NCBI GenBank assembly: GCA_964406375.1
Contig: CAYORM010000004.1
Coordinates: forward strand, 32,124 to 96,123
Length of the DNA stretch: 64,000 nt
Direction: 5' to 3'
Origin: CAYORM01 sp964406375
GTDB taxonomy: Bacteria > Pseudomonadota > Alphaproteobacteria > DSM-16000 > Inquilinaceae
The notes beneath the pieces are model-generated. The model was given only the letters and a program-made list of their open reading frames with translations, had not been told where the DNA came from and made no database searches. The translations under genes were made by a program, and so were the position numbers. Numbering within the stretch: the first letter of the stretch is position 1; each line of letters begins with the position of its first letter. Positions 7,043 through 15,985 of this stretch are shown here, in pieces.

Positions 7043-9433
7043 ATGCGGCGCGTCTGGAGATGGCTGGCGCGGGGGCTGGCCGCCCTCCTGCTGCTCATCG
7101 TCGCCATCCTCGTCGCAGGCTGGTTCTGGCTGCGCTCGGGGCTGCCGACCGACGGCACCGAGATCGTGACGGATGCCGTCGATGCCCCGGTGCGGATCTG
7201 GCGCGATCCCCATGGCGTGCCGCACATCTTCGCCGACACGCTGGAGGACGCCGCCTTCGCCATCGGCTGGCTGCATGCCGAAGACCGGCTGTGGCAGATG
7301 GACGCCGCCCGCCGGCTGGTCGACGGACGCCTTGCCGCCCTCATCGGACCGGCCGGCCTCGCCAATGACAAGTTCATGCGCCTCCTGCGGCTCTCCGAAC
7401 GGGCTGAGGCGGATGTCGCCGTCCTCTCGCCCGAGCTGCGCCGGCTGCTCGAGCGCTACGCCGCGGGGGTGAACGCCTGGATCGCCTGGGATGGCGCGCC
7501 GCTGCCGCCCGAGCACCTCCTTCTCGGCCTGCGGCCGGCACCGTGGGATGTGGCCGACAGCCTGGGCTGGGCCTATCTGATGGCGCTACAGCTCGCCGGC
7601 GATTTCCGCGACGAGTTGCGGGCGGCGAGGGTCGAGGCGGTGCTCGGCCCAACACGCGCCGCCCCCTTGCTGTCGTCTGCGCTCTCCGACGGCCCCTACA
7701 GCATCGCCGCATCGCCCAGTTTTCTCGATCGGCTCCACGCCGCGCTGCCCGACCCGCTCGGCCCGGACACCGCGTCGAATGAATGGGCCGTCGCGGCTTT
7801 CCGCAGCGCCACCGGCGCCCCCATCCTCGCCAATGACCCGCATCTTGGCCTCTCTGCGCCGATCCTTTGGTATCTGGTACGCATCGTGACGCCGGACCGG
7901 AGCTGGGCCGGCGCTACGGCGCCCGGCAACCCGCTCCTCCTGCTCGGCCAGAACGATGATCTCGCCTGGGGATTCACCACTGCGGTCGCCGACACCCAGG
8001 ACCTCTTCCTCCTCGATCTCGACCCCGCGGATCCCGATCGCTGGCTCGGCCCCGACGGGCCCGAAGCCTTCGAGAGCTGGACCGAGACGATTGAGATCGC
8101 CGGGCAGGCGGCCGAGACGGTCACCTTCCGCTCGACGCGCTACGGCCCCGTCGTCTCCGACCTCGATCCGGCCCTCGCCGCAGAAGCGCTGGCCGAAGGG
8201 CAGGTCGCGGCACTCGGCTTCGCCGCGATCGCAGCGCCGAACACCACCGGCGAGGCGCTCTACCGCATGAACCTTGCGACGGGATGGGAAAGCTTCCACG
8301 CGGCGCTGCAGCACTGGACCGCACCGATCCAGAACGTGGCCGTCGCGACGCGGGAGGGCACCATCGCACTCGCCATGCCGGGGCTGATTCCGGTCCGGGC
8401 CGAGGGTCACGCGGGCGATCGGCCCGTCACCCCGGGGCAGGCGGATCTCGCCTGGCGCGGTTTCATTCCCTTCAGCGCACTGCCCGTGCAGATCGATCCG
8501 GAAAGCGGGATGCTGTGGAACGCCAACAACCCGACGGTCGGCCCGCCCTATCCTCACACGCTCGGCAGGACGGATGAGCCGCCCTACCGCGCCCTCCGCA
8601 TCGGCGAGTTGCTTGCAGCGGAGGAGGCGCTGACGGTCGAAGGCGCTGAGGTGATGCTGGCCGACACGCTCAGCCTCGATGTCCCGGCGGTGGTTTCGCT
8701 GCTCGACGGTGTCTCGCCCGATACGCTCGTCGAGGCACAGGCGCTCGACCGGCTGCGTCATTGGGACGGGCGGATGCTGCGCGAGCGGCCAGAGCCGCTG
8801 ATCTACATGACCTTCCTCCACCGCCTGAACGCCGCCCTGCTGGCCGATGAGCTAGGTGATCTCTTCGAGGCGTTCCGCCGTCCGCTGCCGCCACGCCTGC
8901 TGCGCCTCGCAGCGGAAGCGCCGGGCTGGTGCGACGACGTCACGACGGCGGCGGAGGAGATTTGCCCGCAGATCACCGCACGCGCCTTCCGCGAGACCGT
9001 GGCGGTGCTGTCCGACGCCTATGGCCGCGACCCCGCCACCTGGCGCTGGGGCGATGCGCACCGCGCCCCGCTCGCCCATCCGGTCTGGAACCGCATCCCG
9101 CTGCTCGGCGACCTGCTGTGGCCGGCGGTCGAAACCGATGGCGGTCCCTTCACCGTCAACCGCGGCGATGGCGGGCGCGGCACAATGGATCTGCTCTTCC
9201 CCCACACCCATGGCGCGGGCTATCGAGCGGTCTACGATCTGGCCGATCCCGCCGCCTCACGCTTCGTGATCGCGACGGGGCAGTCGGGCAACCCGCTCTC
9301 GCCCCACTATCGCGACCTGGTCGCGCTCTGGCGCGACGGCGGCCATCTGACCCTCTTTGGGGATGAGGCCATGCTGGCCGGGCGCGGCGGGACGGGCATG
9401 ACCATCCGCCCGGCGGCCGCTGCGGGCCGATAG
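7043..9433 (+). CDS. Penicillin acylase family protein (Ntn hydrolase)
   Basis: A 796-residue protein. An N-terminal membrane/signal segment (about residues 8-32, LARGLAALLLLIVAILVAGW) targets it to the periplasm. The alpha-chain start VRIWRDPHGVPHIFADTLEDA is typical of the family. Ser245 in the motif TASNEWAVA is the predicted autocatalytic cleavage point and beta-chain N-terminal nucleophile; LANDPHLGL follows as expected. Such enzymes hydrolyse amides: penicillin G, acyl-homoserine lactones or other N-acyl compounds. The substrate cannot be decided from sequence. It stands alone between the sugar operon and threonine ammonia-lyase. Confidence 0.92.
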   Translation: MRRVWRWLARGLAALLLLIVAILVAGWFWLRSGLPTDGTEIVTDAVDAPVRIWRDPHGVPHIFADTLEDAAFAIGWLHAEDRLWQMDAARRLVDGRLAALIGPAGLANDKFMRLLRLSERAEADVAVLSPELRRLLERYAAGVNAWIAWDGAPLPPEHLLLGLRPAPWDVADSLGWAYLMALQLAGDFRDELRAARVEAVLGPTRAAPLLSSALSDGPYSIAASPSFLDRLHAALPDPLGPDTASNEWAVAAFRSATGAPILANDPHLGLSAPILWYLVRIVTPDRSWAGATAPGNPLLLLGQNDDLAWGFTTAVADTQDLFLLDLDPADPDRWLGPDGPEAFESWTETIEIAGQAAETVTFRSTRYGPVVSDLDPALAAEALAEGQVAALGFAAIAAPNTTGEALYRMNLATGWESFHAALQHWTAPIQNVAVATREGTIALAMPGLIPVRAEGHAGDRPVTPGQADLAWRGFIPFSALPVQIDPESGMLWNANNPTVGPPYPHTLGRTDEPPYRALRIGELLAAEEALTVEGAEVMLADTLSLDVPAVVSLLDGVSPDTLVEAQALDRLRHWDGRMLRERPEPLIYMTFLHRLNAALLADELGDLFEAFRRPLPPRLLRLAAEAPGWCDDVTTAAEEICPQITARAFRETVAVLSDAYGRDPATWRWGDAHRAPLAHPVWNRIPLLGDLLWPAVETDGGPFTVNRGDGGRGTMDLLFPHTHGAGYRAVYDLADPAASRFVIATGQSGNPLSPHYRDLVALWRDGGHLTLFGDEAMLAGRGGTGMTIRPAAAAGR

Positions 9434-9482
9434 GGGAGGCCAACGTGTCCATGGGTGAAACGACGGGTGACGGGAGGACGGC

Positions 9483-10709
9483 GTGACGGAACAGACGGTG
9501 ACCCTGGCACAGCTGCGCGAGGCCGCGACCGCGCTGGAGGGCCATGTCGTCCGCACCCCGACACTGCCTGCGCCGCAGCTCGGTGACCGGCTCGGCTGCA
9601 CGCTCTTCCTGAAGTACGAGAATCTGCAGGTCACCGGGTCGTTTAAGGATCGCGGTGCCTATAACCGCCTGCGCTCGCTCGACGAGGAGCAGAAGCAGCG
9701 TGGCGTGGTCGCGATGTCGGCCGGTAACCATGCCCAGGGGGTGGCCTATCACGCGACCCGCCTCGGCATCCCCTCGACCATCGTGATGCCGACCTTCACC
9801 CCCTTCAACAAGGTCGCGCGGACCGAGGGCTATGGCGCGCGGGTGGTGCTGGAGGGCGGCTCGCTCGACGACAGCATGGCGCATGCGCGGCAGCTCGCCG
9901 AGACGCATGGCTACACGCTGATCCATCCCTATGACGATCCCTTCATCATCGCCGGGCAGGGTACGGTCGGGCTGGAGCTGCTGGATGCGGTCGGCCCCAT
10001 CGATGATGTGATCGTGCCGATCGGCGGGGGCGGTCTTGCCGCTGGTATCGCCGTCGCGGTGCGGGCGCTGCGACCGGAGGTCCGGATCACCGGCGTCGAA
10101 TCCGCCCTTTACGCCTCGATGTCGGATGCGGTCGCCGGACGGAACGGCGCCTATGGCGGCGCCACGATCGCCGAGGGCATCGCCGTCAAGCAGCCCGGCC
10201 GGCTGACCCGCGCGCTGATCGAACGGCTCGTTGACGACATCGTGCTGGTCGACGAGGCGACGCTGGAGCGGGCGGTGCATCAGCTTCTCGTCGTCCAGAA
10301 GGCGATGTGCGAGGGGGCCGGCGCCGCGGGCGTCGCGGCGATCATGGCGCAGCCGGAGCGCTTCGCCGGCCGGCGCGTCGCCACCATCCTGTGCGGTGGC
10401 AACATCGATCCGCGCATCCTCGCCTCGGTGCTGATGCGCGGCCTCGTGCGTGACGGCCAGATGGTGCGGCTGCGCATCGAGATCGATGACGTGCCCGGCG
10501 TGCTCAGCCGCGTCGCCGGCGTGATCGGGGCGACCGGCGGCAACATCATCGAGACCCATCACCAGCGCCTTTTCTTCCAGCTGCCGGTACGGCGGGCGGA
10601 TATCGACGTGATCGTCGAGACCCGCGACCGCAGCCATGTCGATGTCATCGTCGAGCGGCTCAACGCCAGTGGCTTCACGGCGCGCATCCTCGCCGATCTC
10701 GGCGGCTGA
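9483..10709 (+). CDS. ilvA: Threonine ammonia-lyase with C-terminal ACT domain
   Basis: A PLP enzyme of 408 residues converting threonine to 2-oxobutyrate and ammonia. Lys55 in TGSFKDRGAYN is the PLP lysine. The PLP phosphate loop and SAGNHAQGVAYHA are conserved, and IGGGGLAAGIA is the glycine-rich turn. An ACT domain occupies about residues 330-408 (RLRIEIDDVPGVLSRVAGVI), so amino-acid control of activity is likely. The length matches the short catabolic/YgeX-like or actinobacterial IlvA type rather than the 510-residue double-ACT form. The start is GTG 9483 with GGGAGG about five bases upstream. Confidence 0.92.
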   Translation: MTEQTVTLAQLREAATALEGHVVRTPTLPAPQLGDRLGCTLFLKYENLQVTGSFKDRGAYNRLRSLDEEQKQRGVVAMSAGNHAQGVAYHATRLGIPSTIVMPTFTPFNKVARTEGYGARVVLEGGSLDDSMAHARQLAETHGYTLIHPYDDPFIIAGQGTVGLELLDAVGPIDDVIVPIGGGGLAAGIAVAVRALRPEVRITGVESALYASMSDAVAGRNGAYGGATIAEGIAVKQPGRLTRALIERLVDDIVLVDEATLERAVHQLLVVQKAMCEGAGAAGVAAIMAQPERFAGRRVATILCGGNIDPRILASVLMRGLVRDGQMVRLRIEIDDVPGVLSRVAGVIGATGGNIIETHHQRLFFQLPVRRADIDVIVETRDRSHVDVIVERLNASGFTARILADLGG

Positions 10710-10742
10710 ACGGCATCCGCTCCCGCGGCCATCCTGCGTGAC

Positions 10743-10758
10743 CGGCGGGTGCCCGCCG
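10743..10758 (+). terminator. Weak GC hairpin after threonine ammonia-lyase gene
   Basis: CGGCGGG-TG-CCCGCCG can form a 6-bp stem with a four-base loop about 35 bp after the stop codon. No T-run follows, so termination here is only a possibility. Confidence 0.25.
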
Positions 10759-10838
10759 AGGGCAGTTGCACCACCGCGGGCGAGGCCGTTTAATCGGGGT
10801 TCGAGGCGCGGACCGGCCGCCCTCATCGCGGCAGTCGG

Positions 10839-11603
10839 ATGGCTAGGCTCTTGTCGCTCCTGGAGGAACCGCCGCTACAGCTTCAGACCTTCTACCGGTC
10901 GGGCCCCCTGCCCTGCCCGTATATCCCGGGCCGTACCGAGCGCAAGCTGTTCACCCGGGTGACACCCGACGCCGTGGCGGCCGCCAACGCCATCCTGACA
11001 CGGGCGGGGTTCCGGCGGAGCCACGACATCATCTACCGGCCCGTCTGCGGCAACTGCCAGGCCTGCGTGCCGGTGCGCATCCCGGCGGCGGCCTTCGTGC
11101 CCGACCGGCGGATGCGCCGGACGATGCGGGCCAATGCCGATCTCGTGATGCGGATCGAGCCGGCACGGGCGACGGATGAACAGTTCGCATTGTTCCGCGC
11201 CTACCAGACGGGCCGCCATCCCGACAGCGACATGGCCCGGATGACCGCGGCGGATTATGTGGCGATGGTCGAGGACGGCAGCACCGCCTCGCTGATGCTG
11301 AGCCTGCGCGACGCCGCCGGTCGGCTGTTCGGGGTGATGCTGGCCGATCTGCTCGAGGACGGGCTGTCGGCCGTCTACAGTTTCTTCGATCCGGCCGAGC
11401 ACCGGCGCTCGCTTGGCACGCAGATGATCCTGCTGCTGGTCGAGGAGGCGCGTCGGCGCGGCCTCGACTATGTCTATCTCGGCTACTGGATCGCCGAATC
11501 ACGCAAAATGGCCTACAAGCGCGCCTTCCACCCCATCGAGGCGCTGACCAGCACCGGCTGGGCGCCCCTGCCCCCATTGAACCCGGCCTCGGCCGTGGAG
11601 TGA
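10839..11603 (+). CDS. bpt: Aspartate/glutamate leucyltransferase (arginyltransferase family)
   Basis: A 254-residue N-end-rule enzyme that transfers leucine from Leu-tRNA to proteins with N-terminal Asp or Glu, tagging them for ClpS/ClpAP. Conserved blocks are GPLPCPYIPGRTERKLFTRV at the N-terminus, IIYRPVCGNCQACVPVRIP with its CxxCxxC-like cysteines, and VYLGYWIAESRKMAYKRAFHP at the C-terminus. The length matches Bpt. It is monocistronic in appearance, with a 129-bp gap upstream. Confidence 0.93.
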   Translation: MARLLSLLEEPPLQLQTFYRSGPLPCPYIPGRTERKLFTRVTPDAVAAANAILTRAGFRRSHDIIYRPVCGNCQACVPVRIPAAAFVPDRRMRRTMRANADLVMRIEPARATDEQFALFRAYQTGRHPDSDMARMTAADYVAMVEDGSTASLMLSLRDAAGRLFGVMLADLLEDGLSAVYSFFDPAEHRRSLGTQMILLLVEEARRRGLDYVYLGYWIAESRKMAYKRAFHPIEALTSTGWAPLPPLNPASAVE

Positions 11604-11650
11604 TGGTGGGAGGCCCCTGCCGCCCTGGAGCGCCAGCCAGAGGAGCCCTC

Positions 11651-12766
11651 ATGACCATCCACCGCCGCCGCCTCGTCGGCGCGGCTGCCGGCGCCCTTGC
11701 GCTGGGTGCCGCCGGATCGGCGCTGCCGCGACCCGCCATCGCCCAGCAGCGCTACGAATGGCGGATGGTCACCGCATGGCCACCGGATTTCCCCGGCATC
11801 GGGACCGGTGTGAAGCGCATGGTCGACTGGATCGGCCGCATGTCGGACGGCCGTTTGACGATCCGTCTGCATTGGGCGGGCGAGATCGTGCCGGCCTTCG
11901 AGGTCTTCGACGCCGTGGCCGACGGCACGGCCGAGCTTGGCCACAACGCACCCTACTATGACATCGCCAAGACGGAAGGCGCCGCCTTCTACACCGCCTT
12001 CCCCTTCGGGCTGACGGCGGCCGAGCAGGCGGCCTGGATCGAGTTCGGCGGCGGCCAGGCATTGTGGGACGCGCTCTATGAACCCTTCGGCATCGCGCCC
12101 TTCCTCGCGGGAAACACCGGGCCGCAGATGTTCGGCTGGTTCCGGAAGGAGATTCGCACCGTCGAGGATCTGCGCGGCCTCAGGATGCGCACTGCCGGCA
12201 ACGCCGCCCGCGTGCTGACACGGCTGGGCGCCACCATCGTCTCGCTGCCGCCCGCCGAGATCTTCCCCAATCTGCAGTCGGGGGCGATCGACGCGGCCGA
12301 GCTGACCGGCCCCTACAATGATCTCGCCGCCGGCTTCCACCAGGTCGCGCCCTACTACTACGCGCCGGGGTGGCAGGAGCCGTCGGGCGCGGTGGCGCTG
12401 CTCGCCAACCGGTCCAAATTGGCGAGCCTGCCGGCCGATCTGCAGGCGATCCTGGTGGCCGGCGCCGCCTGGGCCAACCAGTCGATCTCGGCCGAATATA
12501 CGGCGCGCAGCAGCGAGGCGCTGCGCACGCTCGTCCAACACCACGGGGTGCAGCTGCGCGAGCTGCCGCCGGAGGTCGTCCACGGGATGGCGGTCGCCAC
12601 CAATGAGGTGCTGCTGGAGCTGATGGACACGGCCGATCCCGCCTCGCGCGCGGTGATCGACAGCTATGTCGCCTTCCGGCGGCAGGCCAATCCGTGGCTG
12701 CGCTTTGCCGATCTGCCGGTGGCCGCCGCGCGGATGACGGATGTACCCTTCGGGCGCGAAGGTTGA
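11651..12766 (+). CDS. TRAP transporter substrate-binding protein 1 (DctP/TakP-like)
   Basis: A 371-residue periplasmic binding protein with a twin-arginine type signal (HRRRLVGAAAG, cleavage near AIAQQ). The family blocks AGEIVPAFEVFDAV, MFGWFRKEI, GLRMRTAGNAARVL and QVAPYYYAPGW resemble the dimeric TakP group, whose known ligands are 2-oxo acids. The start ATG 11651 follows AGGAG at 11641-11645. It is followed 22 bp later by a close paralogue. The matching DctQM membrane genes lie on the opposite strand just beyond. Confidence 0.9.
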   Translation: MTIHRRRLVGAAAGALALGAAGSALPRPAIAQQRYEWRMVTAWPPDFPGIGTGVKRMVDWIGRMSDGRLTIRLHWAGEIVPAFEVFDAVADGTAELGHNAPYYDIAKTEGAAFYTAFPFGLTAAEQAAWIEFGGGQALWDALYEPFGIAPFLAGNTGPQMFGWFRKEIRTVEDLRGLRMRTAGNAARVLTRLGATIVSLPPAEIFPNLQSGAIDAAELTGPYNDLAAGFHQVAPYYYAPGWQEPSGAVALLANRSKLASLPADLQAILVAGAAWANQSISAEYTARSSEALRTLVQHHGVQLRELPPEVVHGMAVATNEVLLELMDTADPASRAVIDSYVAFRRQANPWLRFADLPVAAARMTDVPFGREG

Positions 12767-12788
12767 ACGATCAGATGGTGGAGAGATC

Positions 12789-13901
12789 ATGATCGCCGAT
12801 CGTCGGACACTGATGCGTGGCGCGCTGCTGGGCGGCGCGACGCTGGCCGCCTCGCCGCTACCGCGGCCCGCCATTGCCCAGGGACGCATCGAGTGGCGCA
12901 TGGCGACCTCCTGGCCACGCGGACTGCCGGGCCCAGGCACCGGGGCCGAACGGCTGGCCGAGCGCATCGGCGCGCTGTCGGACGGCCGGCTGACGGTCCG
13001 GGTCTTCTCGGCCGGCGAGCTGGTCCCGCCTTTCGAGGTGTTCGACGCCGTCGCCGGCGGAACCGCCGAGCTCGGCCATGACGCGCCGCATTACAACGTC
13101 GCTAAGTCGCCGGCCGCTGCCTTCTACACCTCCTGCCCCTTCGGCCTGACCGCCGCCGAGCACAATGCCTGGCTGAAATACGGTGGCGGCCAGGCCGCCT
13201 GGGACGCGCTTTACGAGCCCTTCGGCATCAAGCCCTTCGTCGCCGGCAACAGCGGCACCCAGATGTTCGGCTGGTTCCGGCGCGAGATCACCGCGGTCGA
13301 GGATCTCCGCGGTCTCAAATTCCGCACCGTCGGCAATCTCGCGAACGTCCTGTCACGGCTCGGCGTGACCATCGTCGGCCTGCCGCCGGGCGAGATCTTC
13401 ACCAACCTCCAGTCGGGTGCGATCGATGCGGCCGAATGGGTCGGGCCCTACAACGACCTGACCTTCGGCTTCCACCAGGTGGCGCCCTATTACTACGGTC
13501 CCGGCTGGCCGGACCCCGGCGCGGCGCTGGAGCTGATCGTCAATCGCGACGCGTTCGAGGCACTGCCGGCCGATCTCAAAGCGGTGGTCGAGACGGCGGC
13601 CCATTGGGCCAATGAGGACATCCACGCCGAGTTCACCGCCCGCAGCGGTCCGGCGCTGCGCACGCTGGTCGAGGATCACGGCGTGCAGCTCCGCGAGTTG
13701 CCGGAACCGGTGGTCGCCGCGATGGCCGAGGCATCGAGCGAGATGATCCTCGAACTCCTCGACACGGTCGACCCGCTGTCCAAGGCGGCGATCGAGAGCT
13801 ATCTCGACTTCCGCGACGCCGTCGCACCCTGGACCCGCTTCGGCGAGTATGCGGCACTGGCGGCCCGGCTGCGGGCCGGGCCGGTCGGCCGCCGCCGCTA
13901 G
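12789..13901 (+). CDS. TRAP transporter substrate-binding protein 2 (tandem paralogue)
   Basis: A 370-residue paralogue of the preceding gene, alignable over its whole length. It has a Tat-like signal (DRRTLMRGALLGG, ending AIAQG) and the same AGELVPPFEVFDAV, MFGWFRREI and QVAPYYYGPGW blocks. Differences cluster around the ligand loop, for example DAAEWVGPYNDLTF where copy 1 has DAAELTGPYNDLAA. This could give a different ligand. The start ATG 12789 follows GGAGAG. The gene ends eight bases from the dctM stop, which is on the other strand. Confidence 0.9.
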   Translation: MIADRRTLMRGALLGGATLAASPLPRPAIAQGRIEWRMATSWPRGLPGPGTGAERLAERIGALSDGRLTVRVFSAGELVPPFEVFDAVAGGTAELGHDAPHYNVAKSPAAAFYTSCPFGLTAAEHNAWLKYGGGQAAWDALYEPFGIKPFVAGNSGTQMFGWFRREITAVEDLRGLKFRTVGNLANVLSRLGVTIVGLPPGEIFTNLQSGAIDAAEWVGPYNDLTFGFHQVAPYYYGPGWPDPGAALELIVNRDAFEALPADLKAVVETAAHWANEDIHAEFTARSGPALRTLVEDHGVQLRELPEPVVAAMAEASSEMILELLDTVDPLSKAAIESYLDFRDAVAPWTRFGEYAALAARLRAGPVGRRR

Positions 13902-13909
13902 GATCAGGA

Positions 13910-15394
13910 TCAGGGACCGAACAGCGTATCGAGGCTGGTCGAGGGCAGCGGCGCCGTCGGCGGGGCCATGAACTGGTCGAGGCTCACACCCTCCCCGCCG
14001 CCGGACGCCGTGCTGGGGAACAGCACGCCCGGCAGCCAGGTCGCGATCTCCGGCACCAGCCAGATGAGGCCGAGGCCGATGAGCTGCAGCGCGACGAACG
14101 GCATGGCGCCGCGCCAGATCACCGTGGTCGGCACGCTGCGATCGGCGGCACCACGCAGATAGAAGAGCGCGAAGCCGAAGGGCGGGGTCAGAAAGCTCGT
14201 CTGCAGGTTGACACTGATCAGGATGCCGAGCCAGAGCGGGTCGACACCGAGCGCCAGCAGCACCGGCGCCGTGATCGGCACGACGATGAAGATGATCTCG
14301 AAGGTGTCGAGGAAGAAGCCGAGGACGAAGATCACCGCCATCACCGCGGCGGTGGCGGCGACCGCCCCGCCCGGCATGTTCGACAGGACGTCGGTGACGA
14401 TCGCCTCACCGCCAAGGCCACGGAAGACGACGCTGTAGACCGAGGCACCGAGCAGGACGACGAAGACCATCGCGCTGATCTGTACCGTCTGGTGCAGCGC
14501 GTCGCGCAGGATGGCGAGGGTCAGCCGGCCGCGCAGGGCCGACAGGATGATCGCGCCCACCGCCCCGACCGAGGCGGACTCGGTCGCCGTGGCGAAACCG
14601 CCGAGGATCGAGCCGAGCACCGCGAGGATCAGCACGAGCGGCGGCAGCATTGCCCCGGCCACGTCACGGCCGAGCCGTGCGCGCTCGCCGGCCGTAAGTT
14701 GCCGCGCCGGCGCCGCCGAGGGGCGGAACAGCGCGACCCCGCCGATCCACAGGAGATAGAGCAGGACGAGGGTGAAGCCGGGCAGGAGCGCTCCGGCGAA
14801 GAGCTGGCCGACGGACAACGGCTCGGGGGCGAAATTGCCGATGCTCTGCTGCGCCGCCTGGTTGGCGTTCTGCAGCATGTCGGCGAGGAAGATCAGCACC
14901 GTCGATGGCGGGATGATCTGGCCGAGCGTGCCCGAGGCGCAGACGATGCCGGTCGCAAGGCGCGGGTCATAGCCGGCCCGCAGCATCGCCGGTAGGCTGA
15001 GCAGCCCCATGGTGACGACCGTGGCGCCGATCACCCCGGTCGAGGCGGCCAGCATCGCGCCGACCAGCACGACGGAGATGCCGAGGCCGCCGCGCAGCCC
15101 GCCGAAGAGCTTGCCCGCCGTGTCGAGCAGCGCTTCGGCAGATTTCGACCGCTCCAGCATCATTCCCATGAAGACGAAGAGCGGGACGGCGACAAAGACC
15201 TCCCGCGTCATTACGTCGTAATAGCGCGAGGCTAGGCCGAGCAGCAGCGCCGGATCGAAGACGCCGGCCGCCTGCCCGAAGCCGGCGAAGAACAGCGAAA
15301 GCCCCGCGAGGGTGAAGGCGACGGGATAGCCGAGCAGGATGGCGGGGATGGTCGCGACGATCATCGCGATCGCCAGGATCTCACCGATCGGCAT
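13910..15394 (-). CDS. dctM: TRAP transporter large permease (DctM)
   Basis: A 494-residue inner-membrane protein with about 12-13 helices, the ion-coupled transport subunit. The N-terminus GEILAIAMIVATIPAILLGY and the conserved block GIVCASGTLGQIIPPSTVLI are characteristic. The C-terminal tail (about 30 residues after the last helix) is proline- and serine-rich. It starts seven bases after the dctQ stop on the same strand. It converges on the second binding-protein gene with only eight bases between stop codons. Confidence 0.94.
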   Translation of the reverse strand: MPIGEILAIAMIVATIPAILLGYPVAFTLAGLSLFFAGFGQAAGVFDPALLLGLASRYYDVMTREVFVAVPLFVFMGMMLERSKSAEALLDTAGKLFGGLRGGLGISVVLVGAMLAASTGVIGATVVTMGLLSLPAMLRAGYDPRLATGIVCASGTLGQIIPPSTVLIFLADMLQNANQAAQQSIGNFAPEPLSVGQLFAGALLPGFTLVLLYLLWIGGVALFRPSAAPARQLTAGERARLGRDVAGAMLPPLVLILAVLGSILGGFATATESASVGAVGAIILSALRGRLTLAILRDALHQTVQISAMVFVVLLGASVYSVVFRGLGGEAIVTDVLSNMPGGAVAATAAVMAVIFVLGFFLDTFEIIFIVVPITAPVLLALGVDPLWLGILISVNLQTSFLTPPFGFALFYLRGAADRSVPTTVIWRGAMPFVALQLIGLGLIWLVPEIATWLPGVLFPSTASGGGEGVSLDQFMAPPTAPLPSTSLDTLFGP

Positions 15395-15401
15395 GCGGGT
15401 C

Positions 15402-15962
15402 TCAGACGGCGGGTGACCGGTCGCCTTCCGGGCGGCCGGCGAGGAGGAGAAGGCGCCGGCCGATCAGGGCGGCGCCCTGCAGGCCGACAAATGCGCAGAA
15501 CAGCCAGATGACCGTCTTGAGCAGGAAGACGCCGGGCAGTCCACCCGGTTCGGGCGAGGCCTCGAACAGGCGCCAGGAGCGCAGGATGAACCCCGTTGCC
15601 CCCGTCGCGAGAACGGCCAGCCAGGGGAAAAGCAGCAGCAGCGTGCAAGCGATGTCGATGGCGGCCCGCGTCTTCGGCGCGAGCCGCCCATAGATCACAT
15701 CCACCCGGACGTGCCTGTCATGGGCGAGCGCGTAGCCGGCGCCGAGCATGAAGACGAGGCCATGCAGCCAGACATAGCCCTCCTGCATGCCGATGCTGCC
15801 CCAGCGGAAGGCGTAGCGGAGGAATGCGGTCGCAAAGCACAGCAGCACGCAGCCCAGCACGGCCCAGGCGGCGATCCGACCGACGGCCTGGTTCAGCCGG
15901 TCGACACCCTCGACGAAGCGCGCGATCGCATCCAAGGGCGCCTCCTTTGACCCGATGTCCAT
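15402..15962 (-). CDS. dctQ: TRAP transporter small permease (DctQ)
   Basis: A 186-residue membrane protein with four predicted helices and the DctQ signature: RFVEGVDRLNQAVGRIAAW at the N-terminus and LRYAFRWGSIGMQEGYVWLH in the second segment. It forms the membrane complex with DctM. It starts 23 bases after the parC stop on the same strand, so transcription could read in from the recO-parC unit, or a promoter may lie inside the parC end. Confidence 0.92.
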   Translation of the reverse strand: MDIGSKEAPLDAIARFVEGVDRLNQAVGRIAAWAVLGCVLLCFATAFLRYAFRWGSIGMQEGYVWLHGLVFMLGAGYALAHDRHVRVDVIYGRLAPKTRAAIDIACTLLLLFPWLAVLATGATGFILRSWRLFEASPEPGGLPGVFLLKTVIWLFCAFVGLQGAALIGRRLLLLAGRPEGDRSPAV

Positions 15963-15985
15963 CGATGGCGGGTGGTCGCGACCGG

